Below, in pieces: positions 50,395-59,314 of a DNA stretch of 64,000 nucleotides (position 1 is the first letter of the stretch; every line of letters begins with the position of its first letter). The notes beneath the pieces are model-generated. The model was not told where the DNA came from. It searched no databases and saw only the letters and a program-made list of their open reading frames with translations. A program made the position numbers and the translations under genes. Origin of the DNA: Oscillospiraceae bacterium (lineage in GTDB: Bacteria > Bacillota > Clostridia > Oscillospirales > Acutalibacteraceae); contig JAISUW010000050.1 in the NCBI GenBank assembly GCA_031271865.1, forward strand, positions 48,354 through 112,353. Direction: 5' to 3'.

Positions 50395-52119
50395 CTAATC
50401 CATATATGTTTTTGGTGGGAGTTTAATCAGTGAACCCAAACGCTTATCCCAAATCTCATGCAACTTCCCATATGCACCGGCAGGATAGAAAGTCAACTCC
50501 CCGAAATATATCTCATCTTTAACTATGTTAAAATCAACGCGAAGAAACGGAACATTTTCAGATAGTATGGTAGCATATTCAAGCATTTGCGACAACTGCA
50601 TCGGTGCTTCCGTCATGTAACAACTGTCGTTTTGATGGTCGTCAAACAGTTCAGTCTGAAAAGACCAAGCAATGTCATAAACGTTTCGTTTGAAGTCGGT
50701 AAATTTCTCATCTCCATTAGAGTTGTGATTAAAATTAAGGATTATATACTCCGGTTTCCCATCGAAGCAAAAAAAGCGAAAATCTGACATTTCCTTCTGC
50801 TCCCCCAGAAACGCCTCCGCAAACACTTTCCGCTTGATGTGCCGGTATGCCCACTCGCCGAAGCGTTGGGAAAAGTCCTCCCATAAGCACAGCTTCAGTT
50901 TTCGTATGGTTTCCCAGAGGTTCAGCTGCCGCTTGTCGCGCACGAGCACCGTTGAACCACTGTCGTGATTGCACTTGAGGACAAAGCTTTCCGGGAGCTT
51001 GGAGAAGTCGATGTCCTCCGGTCTGTCCCACACACCCAAGAGGGGGACGAGCTTAGGCTTGTCCGTTCGTCCGGCGAAGCGTTCTTCAACGAACTTGCGG
51101 GCCTCAAGTTTGTCCGCCATACGGGTATACTCCGGGCGGCGGTTATAGACTTTGAGCCAATTCAGTTTCTCGTTGAAAGTCCGGGGGTGCTTCAGGTTGG
51201 GTGTTACGCCGAGCATTTGCTCGTATTGCCGGGCGAGCTTTTTCAGTTCATCGGCAAGGCGTGCACTTTGTGAGTTGGAGCAGCGATAGTATTGCCAAAC
51301 ATCCTTGATTCGCTGCAAGCAACCGGGCTTTAGGTGTAGGAGCTGATAGATTATGCTTTTGAGTGTTATTTTCAGTGACTGCACCGCCGGCGCTTTCCAA
51401 TAAACAGGTTCATAGCCGGCCAATGAATCGCCGTTGTAATGCACACCGGAGTATATAATAAAGGGATTGTTGAATATACTGTAGTAACAAATGTCATAGG
51501 CAATCCCGAGTTTCCAGCAGCAGTAAGTAAAGCTTACTTGGTCGCGGGAGCATTTGGTCGTATTTTCAGCGTACCACATATCACCTAAGTCGGTAATCCT
51601 ATCTGTATGCTTGCGATAGAGTATACAAGATGATATCAGACCATATTTCACCGGGAAGCCTTCGGCTCGGTAGGCAGCCATTTGTACAGTGACGGCTTCC
51701 GGGTATTGTACTTTTCCTAAGTTGATACACTCCTCCGCTTCGTCATATGCACAGCACCTATCCGGATGTATAAAACAGAGCATATCCGCACCGCGGCTGT
51801 AGGTATGGATGTACTCGTCTAAATCTCCCCAGATGTAGATGGTGGCATCCACCCACAGGCTTTCCGTATATTCCGGCAGCACAAGTGTAGGGCAAAGCTT
51901 GATGAACTTCGACATCAGGCGCGGTTCGTCCATATGTACGGCGCCGAGGGCACCCCAAGCGGCTTTGTCTATCACGCGCACATCCCACACGTCCGAGTGC
52001 AGTTCCTGGTCGTCCGTGAACATGATATAATCCCAACCGGGCGTGATATAGCATGGGTCTTTAATCGTATCATAGCCTCCGGTCACGCAGCTGTAGCATA
52101 CCTTCGTGTTCTGTGCCAT
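50395..52119 (-). CDS. Fusion: DUF616 glycosyltransferase-like domain + TupA-type ATP-grasp
   Basis: The protein has 574 residues from ATG 52119, with AAGGAG 5 nt upstream. Residues about 1-255 resemble the DUF616/TOD1 glycosyltransferase-like family: CYSCVTGGYDTIKDPCY, DEPRLMSKFIKLCP, YTESLWVDATIYIWG and CSRDQVSFTYCCWKLG. Residues about 300-574 are the TupA ATP-grasp: PRTFNEKLNWLKVYNRRPEY, LPESFVLKCNHDSGSTV, SDFRFFCFDGKPEYI and LRVDFNIVKDEIYFGELTFY. TupA takes part in teichuronopeptide synthesis in alkaliphilic Bacillus. With the dehydrogenase downstream, a wall polymer joining acid sugars and amino acids is inferred. It is probably cytoplasmic. Confidence 0.82.
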   Translation of the reverse strand: MAQNTKVCYSCVTGGYDTIKDPCYITPGWDYIMFTDDQELHSDVWDVRVIDKAAWGALGAVHMDEPRLMSKFIKLCPTLVLPEYTESLWVDATIYIWGDLDEYIHTYSRGADMLCFIHPDRCCAYDEAEECINLGKVQYPEAVTVQMAAYRAEGFPVKYGLISSCILYRKHTDRITDLGDMWYAENTTKCSRDQVSFTYCCWKLGIAYDICYYSIFNNPFIIYSGVHYNGDSLAGYEPVYWKAPAVQSLKITLKSIIYQLLHLKPGCLQRIKDVWQYYRCSNSQSARLADELKKLARQYEQMLGVTPNLKHPRTFNEKLNWLKVYNRRPEYTRMADKLEARKFVEERFAGRTDKPKLVPLLGVWDRPEDIDFSKLPESFVLKCNHDSGSTVLVRDKRQLNLWETIRKLKLCLWEDFSQRFGEWAYRHIKRKVFAEAFLGEQKEMSDFRFFCFDGKPEYIILNFNHNSNGDEKFTDFKRNVYDIAWSFQTELFDDHQNDSCYMTEAPMQLSQMLEYATILSENVPFLRVDFNIVKDEIYFGELTFYPAGAYGKLHEIWDKRLGSLIKLPPKTYMD

Positions 52120-52156
52120 AGAAACTCCTTTGCATTTGCGACAACATTCTATGCAT

Positions 52157-52185
52157 ATTATACCACAGTATTCCGGGAAATGCAA
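52157..52185 (-). promoter_or_regulatory. Promoter of the DUF616-TupA operon
   Basis: On the minus strand, TTGCAT (52180-52185), a 17-bp spacer and consensus TATAAT (52157-52162). Confidence 0.82.
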
Positions 52186-52281
52186 GGGGAAAATGGCGTT
52201 TATTACTTTGGGAGGGGTTTGGTGATAGGATGTGCCGGACAGCCTCAACCGCCGGACGGCGGATTCGGCCGACCCCGGGTT

Positions 52282-52340
52282 CGCGCTTCGCGAAGCGCGG
52301 CGGCGGTTCGCGAACCGCCCGGGGCTTCGCGAAGCCCCTA
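52282..52340 (-). repeat. Triple TTCGCGAA palindrome element, copy B
   Basis: This is the inverted copy of the element at 24678-24736, with one mismatch over 59 bp; here the middle palindrome GGCGGTTCGCGAACCGCC is perfect. It overlaps the stop codon of the 52338 gene, whose TAG comes from the element's edge. Confidence 0.92.
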
Positions 52341-53594
52341 CGCCCGATACAGTGTCTCACGGGCCGAGGCGAGCATGAGCCGCAAGCGATTCTCTTGGTT
52401 TGCCCGGGTGGCGCCGGGGTCATAGTCTATAGCGACAATGTTAGCCTCGGGGTGAGCATTGCGGATCGCACGAATCATGCCCTTGCCTGAAATATGATTC
52501 GGCAGGCAGCCGAATGGCTGCGTGCAGACAATATTAGTCACGCCGCTGTGAATGAGTTCCAGCATCTCGCCCGTAAGGAGCCAGCCCTCTCCCATTTTGT
52601 TTCCGTCGCTGACAAAGGGGGCGGCGAGCGCCTTGATGGTCGCGAAGTCTGCCGGGACACGGAACTCCGTCTTTGCTATCGCCGAGCGAAGCTTATTCTG
52701 GAACCAAGAGAAAACACCTTTTACACCTAAGGAAGCCAAAGCCTTGCGGTGCTTGATGTGGTAGCGGCGGGTGTCAACCAGATGGTGGTCGCCCATAAAG
52801 ATAACGAAATCAAGGAGCCCCGGTACGACGGCCTCACAGCCCTCTTTGGCTAAGAAAGCTTCCAAGTTGTTGTTGCCTAAGGGGGCGTATTTAATATATA
52901 TCTCCCCGACCACGCCAACCTTGACGGCTTTCAGGGAAGTATCGCGGGGAATGGCGGTATAAGAGGCACAGATTTCGTCCAGGGTCGAGGAAAGATTGTG
53001 CAAAGGCATCCCCCGCTTCAGGAGTTCATCATGCCAGTAGTCGGTGAGGCGGTCGGTCTCGCCTGCGTTTATCTCATAGGGGCGGCACTGGTTGGAGAGA
53101 TTCATCAGTAGGTCGCCGTAGGCAATTGTAGCCAAGAGCTTCAGCCACACTTTCGGCGGGAAGGTAAAGCCCGGGTTCTTCTCCATACCTTGCAGGTTGA
53201 AAGAAATGACAGGAATCTGCTCCAAGCCGCGGCGCTTGAGGGCGCGGCGCAGCAGGTGGATATAGTTTGATGCGCGGCACCCGCCGCCTGTCTGTGTGAT
53301 AATCAGCGCCACTTTATTCAGGTCATACTTTCCGGACTCCAGCGCTTCCATCATCTGCCCGATGACTAAGAGCGCCGGGTAGCAGGTGTCATTGTGGACG
53401 GACTGAAGACCTTGGTTGACGATCTCCGGGTTGGTGCTGGTAAGCAGTTCCCCCTTAAAGCCCTGCGAGCGCATAATGGCAATCAGAAAGCTCATATGGA
53501 TCGGGAGCATATTGGGAGCCAGGATGGTGTACTCCTCTTTCATCTCCTCAGTGAAGAGCAGACGGCCGTCCTTGTCATAGATAAGCTCAGCCAT
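52338..53594 (-). CDS. C-terminal half of a 2-hydroxyacyl-CoA dehydratase activase-type protein
   Basis: The protein has 418 residues from ATG 53594, with AGGAGG 10 nt upstream. It corresponds to the C-terminal part that in most relatives is fused to the BcrA/BadF-type double-ATPase giant protein. LAPNMLPIHMSFLIAIMRSQG, VHNDTCYPALLVIGQMMEAL, IITQTGGGCRASNYIHLLR and the late TNIVCTQPFGCLPNHISGKG are Cys-containing family motifs and possible Fe-S ligands. The start overlaps the stop of the upstream gene by 8 nt in another frame. The last codons run into a palindrome element. The exact reaction of this giant family is not settled. Confidence 0.85.
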   Translation of the reverse strand: MAELIYDKDGRLLFTEEMKEEYTILAPNMLPIHMSFLIAIMRSQGFKGELLTSTNPEIVNQGLQSVHNDTCYPALLVIGQMMEALESGKYDLNKVALIITQTGGGCRASNYIHLLRRALKRRGLEQIPVISFNLQGMEKNPGFTFPPKVWLKLLATIAYGDLLMNLSNQCRPYEINAGETDRLTDYWHDELLKRGMPLHNLSSTLDEICASYTAIPRDTSLKAVKVGVVGEIYIKYAPLGNNNLEAFLAKEGCEAVVPGLLDFVIFMGDHHLVDTRRYHIKHRKALASLGVKGVFSWFQNKLRSAIAKTEFRVPADFATIKALAAPFVSDGNKMGEGWLLTGEMLELIHSGVTNIVCTQPFGCLPNHISGKGMIRAIRNAHPEANIVAIDYDPGATRANQENRLRLMLASARETLYRA

Positions 53595-56526
53595 GGAGAA
53601 GCACCTCCTTGCGCGCGTTGCCGGTGGCCTCCAAGAGACTGCGAAGACGGATTTTCGCGGCTCCGAGGTTGTTGACCTCATCTATCTTTATCATGGTAAA
53701 CACCTTGCCGGCACGCTCCAAGATGTCCTTGACCTCATCGGTCGTGATGGCGTCCAAGCCGCAACCGAAACTCACGAGCTGCACAAATTCTACTTCCGGG
53801 TGATTGGCAACAAAGCGCGCTGCATTGTAAAGCCTGGCGTGATACGTCCATTGGTTCAATACCGTACGCTTCTCATAACCGAGCGGCGGGATACAGTCCT
53901 CCGAGAGAACCGCGCAGCCGAGGGATACCAGCAATTGATTCATTCCGTGGTTCACCTCGGGGTCAGTGTGATAGGGCCGCCCGGCGAGGATTACAACGCG
54001 CTGCCCTTTTTCTTTGGCCTCGCGGAGGGTGCGCTCCCCAAAAGCAAACATCTCCTGCCGAAACGCCTCATAGGCGGCATATGCGTTCTGGGCAGCGGCC
54101 TTTGCGACCGACTTGTACACACCGAGCGTCTTGGCGAAGTAGTCGGCGGCCAGTTTCGGAAACTTGGTCTCGGCATGGGGAGCCAAGAACGGGTAGAGGA
54201 AGTTCACACGCTCCAACTCAGGGACATTCTTTGCGAGCAGCTCCGGATAGAACGCGACTACCGGGCAGTTGTAGTGGTTGTCGCCGGTGTGCTCATCAAA
54301 GTTGTAGGGCAAGCAGGGGAAGAAGATGGTCTTAATCCCCATGCGGATGAGCTTCAGGACATGACCGTGTACAAGCTTCGCGGGGTAGCAGACGGTGTCG
54401 GAGGGAATGGTATGCTGCCCCTCCAGATACAACTCGCGGGTAGAGAAGCCGGAATGCACGACATGGAAGCCCATACCTTCCAGAAGCGCCTTCCAAAACG
54501 GGAACAGTTCCCATGCACCCAGTCCGAGCGGTATGCCGATGGTACCCGAAGGGTCAATCGGAACGGTGCTGTTCATCGCGGTCAAGCAGCGTTGCTTATA
54601 GGCGTAAGCATCCGGCAAGGCATCGGCTTTCTTCCCCAGCGGACGCGAACAGCGGTTCCCGGAGATGTGGCGAGAGCCGTCATTGAAAGTGGTGATGTTG
54701 AGCTTGCAGTTGTTCCCGCAAAGACCGCAGGCGGCGGGCTTGGTATGCACGGTAAACGCTTCCAGTTCAGCGGCGGTCAGAAGGGTGCTGCTTTCGGTTT
54801 GCTGCTCCTTGGCATAGAGGGCGGCACCGTAAGCACCCATCAGTCCGGCGATGGCAGGGCGCACCACATCATGACCGATTTCGCGTTCAAAGGCGCGGAG
54901 GACGGCATCGGAGAGAAACGTCCCGCCCTGCACTACGATGTTCTGCCCCAAGTCGGCGGCGGAGTTGGCGCGGATGACCTTGTAGACGGCGTTCTTTACC
55001 ACACTGACGCTCAAGCCTGCGGATATGTCGCCGACGGAGGCACCGTTGTTCTGCGCCTGCTTCACGGAGGAGTTCATAAAGACCGTACAGCGGGAACCAA
55101 GGTTCACCGGGCTTTCGGCGAAGAGTCCGATTTTGGCGAACTCCGCGGCACTGTAGCCCAAGGCGGCAGCGAACGATTCAATGAACGACCCGCAGCCGGA
55201 GGAGCAGGCCTCGTTGAGCAGGATGCTCTCCACTACCCCGGCTTTGAGCTTGAAGCACTTCATATCCTGCCCGCCGATGTCTATAATAAAGTCCACGTTC
55301 GGGAGGAAACGTTTGGCGGCGGTATAGTGTGCGGTGGTCTCCACAATACCGAAGTCGGCGCGGAAAGCGGCCTTGAGAAGTTCCTCCCCGTAGCCGGTAC
55401 AGGCGGCACCGCGGATGCGGATGCGCTCCCCGCAGACAGCGCGGATTTTCAGCAACTCCGCGCGGCAAACAGCAATGGGGTCGCCTTTGTTCGGGGCGTA
55501 GTAGGTATACAGCAACTCGCCATCGCTGCCGACAAGCGCGAGTTTTGTAGTGGTAGACCCGGCATCGATTCCGAGCCATGCCTTGCCGCTGTATTGGGCA
55601 ATGTCCGCGAGTGCAACATCCGCTTTGGCATGGCGTTCGGCAAAGGCTTGGTACTCCGCGTGGCTGACGAAGAGCGGCGGCAGAATCTCTCCTGCGTCGC
55701 GGGCTTTCTTAGCTGCGAGTAGCTTTCCGCAAATCTCTGCGGGCGTGCTGACAATGTCTGCAGGTGCATTGAGCGCGGCTCCGATTGCCGGAAAGTATGC
55801 CGCGTCCTGCGGGAAGACGGCGTGCGTGCGATCCAGTTCCAGTGTTTCAGTGAAGCGCTCCCGCAGCCCTTGGAGGAACGTCAAGGGTCCTCCCAAGAAG
55901 CAGACCGTGCCCTTAATGTCACGGCCCTGTGCTAAGCCCGCTATGGTTTGGCTCACTATGGATTGGTAAATGGAGGCGGCGACATCCGCCTTTGCCGCGC
56001 CTTGGTTCAGGAGGGGCTGTATGTCCGATTTGGCGAAGACGCCGCAGCGGGAGGCAATCGGGTAGATCTGCGTGTGCTGTAAGCTCAAAGCATCTAAGTC
56101 TTGCAAAGACACATTCAGAAGAGCCGCCATTTGGTCTATGAACGCACCTGTGCCGCCGGCGCAGGATGAGTTCATACGCTCCTCCAAGCCGCCGGTCAGG
56201 AAGAGGATCTTTGCGTCCTCGCCGCCCAATTCTATGACCACATCCACGCCGGGTGTCAAGACATCGCAGGCGCGGCGGGTGGCAAAAACCTCCTGCACAA
56301 AGGGAAGTCCCGCCGCCTCGGACACTTTGAGGGCGGCGGATCCGCTCATGGCGGCGAGAACCGGCTGCTCCCCAATTTGGTCTGCGCAGGCGGTGAGCAT
56401 CTGTGCCGCTGTCTCGCGGGAGCGGGAATGGTGGCGCTGGTAGTCTTTGTACAGCAGCTGTCCCTGTTCATCCAGAGCAACCACTTTCACCGTAGTAGAG
56501 CCTATATCTATACCAATTCGAATCAT
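53587..56526 (-). CDS. Double-ASKHA CoA-enzyme activase (BcrA/BadF family + DUF2229)
   Basis: This is a large ATP-dependent activase-type protein related to the component that reduces 2-hydroxyacyl-CoA dehydratases. It has 979 residues. Two ASKHA ATPase domains start IRIGIDIGSTTVKVVALDEQ and WLGIDAGSTTTKLALV (about residue 320). NSSCAGGTGAFIDQ and NEACSSGCGSFIES are the two Cys loops that bind a shared [4Fe-4S] cluster in activases. A CGLCGNNCKL Cys cluster lies near 600. DUF2229 follows, with IPLGLGAWELFPFWKALL and GRPYHTDPEVNHG. GAGG precedes the ATG. Relatives usually continue for about 400 more residues; here those are encoded by the overlapping next gene. Confidence 0.9.
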   Translation of the reverse strand: MIRIGIDIGSTTVKVVALDEQGQLLYKDYQRHHSRSRETAAQMLTACADQIGEQPVLAAMSGSAALKVSEAAGLPFVQEVFATRRACDVLTPGVDVVIELGGEDAKILFLTGGLEERMNSSCAGGTGAFIDQMAALLNVSLQDLDALSLQHTQIYPIASRCGVFAKSDIQPLLNQGAAKADVAASIYQSIVSQTIAGLAQGRDIKGTVCFLGGPLTFLQGLRERFTETLELDRTHAVFPQDAAYFPAIGAALNAPADIVSTPAEICGKLLAAKKARDAGEILPPLFVSHAEYQAFAERHAKADVALADIAQYSGKAWLGIDAGSTTTKLALVGSDGELLYTYYAPNKGDPIAVCRAELLKIRAVCGERIRIRGAACTGYGEELLKAAFRADFGIVETTAHYTAAKRFLPNVDFIIDIGGQDMKCFKLKAGVVESILLNEACSSGCGSFIESFAAALGYSAAEFAKIGLFAESPVNLGSRCTVFMNSSVKQAQNNGASVGDISAGLSVSVVKNAVYKVIRANSAADLGQNIVVQGGTFLSDAVLRAFEREIGHDVVRPAIAGLMGAYGAALYAKEQQTESSTLLTAAELEAFTVHTKPAACGLCGNNCKLNITTFNDGSRHISGNRCSRPLGKKADALPDAYAYKQRCLTAMNSTVPIDPSGTIGIPLGLGAWELFPFWKALLEGMGFHVVHSGFSTRELYLEGQHTIPSDTVCYPAKLVHGHVLKLIRMGIKTIFFPCLPYNFDEHTGDNHYNCPVVAFYPELLAKNVPELERVNFLYPFLAPHAETKFPKLAADYFAKTLGVYKSVAKAAAQNAYAAYEAFRQEMFAFGERTLREAKEKGQRVVILAGRPYHTDPEVNHGMNQLLVSLGCAVLSEDCIPPLGYEKRTVLNQWTYHARLYNAARFVANHPEVEFVQLVSFGCGLDAITTDEVKDILERAGKVFTMIKIDEVNNLGAAKIRLRSLLEATGNARKEVLLHG

Positions 56527-56540
56527 ATTCTATCCTCTTC

Positions 56541-56703
56541 ATACGGATTTTTTTTGTTACCGTTTGTAACTACTTGCATTTAACCGACCTTAGTCTGTTT
56601 ACGAACCTTACTGGGACGTTTTTATACGGATTTTTTTTGTTACCGTTTGTAATTATTTGCATTTAACCGACTTTGGTCTGTTTACTAACCTCATCGGGAC
56701 GTT
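56541..56703. repeat. Tandem 80-bp duplication spanning the 3' end of plsY
   Basis: Segments 56541-56620 and 56624-56703 (period 83 bp) agree at roughly nine positions in ten. The right copy contains the last codons of plsY (RPDEVSKQTKVG then stop); the left copy still encodes RPSKVRKQTKVG then stop. Each copy ends with the GGA-T8-GTTACC palindrome element (56628-56653 and 56545-56570). Confidence 0.92.
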
Positions 56704-57334
56704 GAGGCTTTAGGTTTATCTTGTTCTCTACACCGTTCTTCAACCTTTGGATGTTGGCGCGGTGGGTATAAAAGACAGCGGCGGAGAGAAACAGGAAGAA
56801 ACCGAACGTCCACCAGTAGTTATTCCATGGCTGCTTGGTGATAAAGAACTGTGTCAGAAGAGAGAATACAGGAAGCGCCGCCGCCGCGCTCATGGAGCCG
56901 ACGGATACATATTTGGTCTTGCTGACTAGGATTACAAAGAGAACCAAGCACGCTAAGCCTGCCGGCCATTGCAGACCGAGGACAACCCCGGCACCGATGG
57001 CCACACCCTTACCGCCGCGGAAACCGAAGAATACCGGCAAGATATGACCGGCGACGGCGGCCAAGGCGGCAGCCACAGGCATAAAGGCGAGCGTCGGGCA
57101 CAGCGAACGGGCAAGCATTACGGCAGCCGCGCCTTTGGCAATGTCAATCAGCAGGACTACAAAAGCAATCTTCGGACCGAAAGTGCGCAGCGTATTGGTA
57201 GCTCCGGCGTTCTTGGATCCTACCGTGCGGATGTCTTTCTTGTAGAATACAAGAGAGAATACAATGCTTGTGTTCAAGCTCCCGAGGCAGTAAGCAACAC
57301 ACAAGGAGAGCAGAATGGCAATCGGTGTCGGCAT
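56663..57334 (-). CDS. plsY: Acyl-phosphate glycerol-3-phosphate acyltransferase PlsY
   Basis: This membrane acyltransferase makes lysophosphatidic acid from acyl-phosphate. It has 223 residues and five to six TMs. YCLGSLNTSIVFS and DIRTVGSKNAGATNTLRTFG (motif 1, Ser/Arg-rich loop), GHILPVFFGFRGGKGVAIGAG (motif 2, with Gly-rich phosphate binding) and the late THRANIQRL (motif 3) identify it. GGAG lies upstream of the ATG. The C-terminal hydrophilic tail is the part duplicated downstream. Confidence 0.94.
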   Translation of the reverse strand: MPTPIAILLSLCVAYCLGSLNTSIVFSLVFYKKDIRTVGSKNAGATNTLRTFGPKIAFVVLLIDIAKGAAAVMLARSLCPTLAFMPVAAALAAVAGHILPVFFGFRGGKGVAIGAGVVLGLQWPAGLACLVLFVILVSKTKYVSVGSMSAAAALPVFSLLTQFFITKQPWNNYWWTFGFFLFLSAAVFYTHRANIQRLKNGVENKINLKPQRPDEVSKQTKVG

Positions 57335-57434
57335 AAAACTTTATCTCCGCTTCTATTGGTAAGGTTTATAATCTATAATAGTTTGGTCGGAATGGGCGCG
57401 ATTAATCCTTAGGGAAATGGGATTCATTTCCTGT

Positions 57435-57463
57435 ATTATACGCTTTTATATAGTTTTTGTCAA
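57435..57463 (-). promoter_or_regulatory. Promoter of plsY
   Basis: On the minus strand, TTGACA (57458-57463), a 17-bp spacer and TATAAT (57435-57440), both consensus. Confidence 0.9.
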
Positions 57464-57561
57464 TGGTCGATGTGTATTTTTGGTTATTTTGTACATTTCT
57501 GTTTGGTTTGCATTGTTTTTGTTGGCAAACATTATTACAGCAAAACACTACACAATATAGA

Positions 57562-57589
57562 CCCCCCGGGAACGTACGTCCCCGGGGGG
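57562..57589 (-). terminator. Terminator-like hairpin ending the SipW operon
   Basis: CCCCCCGGG and CCCGGGGGG form a 9-bp GC-only stem around a 10-nt loop, followed on the minus strand by TCTATATT. It lies 36 bp beyond the last gene of the operon. Confidence 0.75.
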
Positions 57590-57624
57590 CATTATGAAAC
57601 GTAAATCAGAAAGCGGTTTGGGTG

Positions 57625-59277
57625 TTAGGTCTCCTCGCCGGGCTTGCGGCGGAAGAGCAGGAGAGCTGCGCCTATAACAGCGGTTGCGCCGACGGTGCAG
57701 GCTATCCACAGGATGGCGGAACTGTCGCCGGTCTTGGGCGCGGGGGCGGGATTGGTGTGCTCTTCTTCGCCCTCTTCCAAGCATTGGGTGCAGCTGTCCC
57801 ATGCGGCGCACTTGCAGTCGGTCGGGCAGTCACAGTCTTCCCAAGGCCAGTGCTCCCAGCAAATCCACCAGGCGCAGTCGCTGAAGAAGAGCGGAATCGG
57901 AATCACAATGGGTATCGGGAGGGGAATCGGTATCGGGAGCGGGAGAATGATGGGTCCGTCTTCCGCAGCCGGTTCTTCATCGACCTCCTGCCAGATGGCG
58001 TAGACCGGAATCTGTGAGCCATCCGGGAGATCCTCCGGGATGCGGAAGCTGTCGTCGATCATGTGTTCGCCGGCCGGGTCGGTCGCGTAGCCGATGAAGA
58101 TATAGCCCGGGCGCGGCGGCGGGATGGGAACGGTTTCTCCGGTGCGTTCGGCATATTCGCCGAGGGATTCGCCGCGGCCTACATTCGGCCAGTTGTCGAG
58201 GACGTCCCCTGTCGGTCCGTCAATCCAGATGACGCCGATCTGTTGGTCTAAGTTGTATTCCCAGACCGGGTAGAGGTGGACTTCGCCGTTGCGCTCGCCG
58301 TAGCTGTCTTCATCACGGATGAGCCAAGTCTCTTCGTCCACGCGCTCGCCGTTCTCGTCCACCCAGTAGAGGAAGTCATAGCCGGGGCGGGTGGGGTCGG
58401 CAGGGAAACCGGCTTGGCTTGCAAGGGTTTCCTCGGGGATTTGCTCGGGGATGGTGATGTAGATAGCATCGCCGTCGGCGTTCTCTTCGAGGGTGTGGAA
58501 GATGACGGTTACGGTCTCGGTGCTCTCGGCTGCTATCTCAAACTTAAGCTGGTGCCAGGGCATATTGGCAGCTTCGTCCGCATCATCATAGGCGGCATCA
58601 TACTTATTTGCGGAGTCCGTGCCGAGACCTGTGTCATACACATTCGTGGGGTCGGCGGCGTCATCGGTGGTGCCGATGTCCCAAAGCCACTCAAGCGTGT
58701 AGTTGGCGACACCGGAGGAGGCGGCAACGGTAAATGAATCCGTGAGCCCGGCCGCAGTCACCCAACCCGCCCCGGTGAGGGAAGTGCCGTCGCGGGAGAG
58801 CTTGTAGCCTATGGGTATCGCATCCTCATTCACTTCCGAGAGGGTTAGGGTGTAGGCAACGGGGTGGTTGTAGCCGTTTTCGATTTTGAAATCATAGGTG
58901 CCGGTGTGCCCGGGCACGAGGAGGCGCTCGTCGCCGAGACCCATTTCGCCGTTGTTGGATAAGGTTTCGGCGGCCGTATCCAGCGGGTCGGCGTCCAAAG
59001 CGGCGTTGCGGGAGGCGAGGGTCGTGCTGTCCTTGATGACATCCAAGTACCCGACCGCGCTCCACAAACCGCCGAGACCATCCTGCACCTCAATCCCATC
59101 CGGGAGGGCGGCCGTGGTAATGCGCAGGGTTTCTCCGACACCGCGCAGGGCGGTGCGGCGCGTAAGCATACTGCCGACCACAGGCAAGACCGGGGCGGCG
59201 GCAACGCCGGTAATCATCACAAAAGCCAGACACACCGCCATAAACGCCCAAAGCCGGGGGTGTTTTCGCTGCTTCAA
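57625..59277 (-). CDS. Surface protein with InlB-type repeats and PKTGD-like wall anchor
   Basis: The 550-residue protein begins at TTG 59277, with GGAGG 7 nt upstream. A signal or anchor covers about 10-30. A beta-rich part includes a TasA-like stretch (LVPGHTGTYDFKIENGYNHP). Two InlB/Flg_new-type beta-grasp repeats follow, with RPGYDFLYWVDENGERVDEE and PRPGYIFIGYATDPAGEHM. A hydrophobic Pro/Ile run (about 450-475) precedes a Cys-rich segment (CAWWICWEHWPWEDCDCP, CKCAAWDSCTQC). The C-terminus PAPAPKTGDSSAILW, a TM helix and RRKPGEET have the layout of a sortase substrate. It is last in the SipW operon and may anchor the TasA-like fibres to the wall. Confidence 0.8.
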   Translation of the reverse strand: MKQRKHPRLWAFMAVCLAFVMITGVAAAPVLPVVGSMLTRRTALRGVGETLRITTAALPDGIEVQDGLGGLWSAVGYLDVIKDSTTLASRNAALDADPLDTAAETLSNNGEMGLGDERLLVPGHTGTYDFKIENGYNHPVAYTLTLSEVNEDAIPIGYKLSRDGTSLTGAGWVTAAGLTDSFTVAASSGVANYTLEWLWDIGTTDDAADPTNVYDTGLGTDSANKYDAAYDDADEAANMPWHQLKFEIAAESTETVTVIFHTLEENADGDAIYITIPEQIPEETLASQAGFPADPTRPGYDFLYWVDENGERVDEETWLIRDEDSYGERNGEVHLYPVWEYNLDQQIGVIWIDGPTGDVLDNWPNVGRGESLGEYAERTGETVPIPPPRPGYIFIGYATDPAGEHMIDDSFRIPEDLPDGSQIPVYAIWQEVDEEPAAEDGPIILPLPIPIPLPIPIVIPIPLFFSDCAWWICWEHWPWEDCDCPTDCKCAAWDSCTQCLEEGEEEHTNPAPAPKTGDSSAILWIACTVGATAVIGAALLLFRRKPGEET

Positions 59278-59314
59278 TACGTTCCCTCCTTCCTTTTGGT
59301 TTTGGGGTGGGGGG

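Noticed and set aside
53593..55722. 709-codon plus-strand frame opposite the activase genes
   Set aside because: Shadow of a GC-rich coding strand; no family motifs and no ribosome site.
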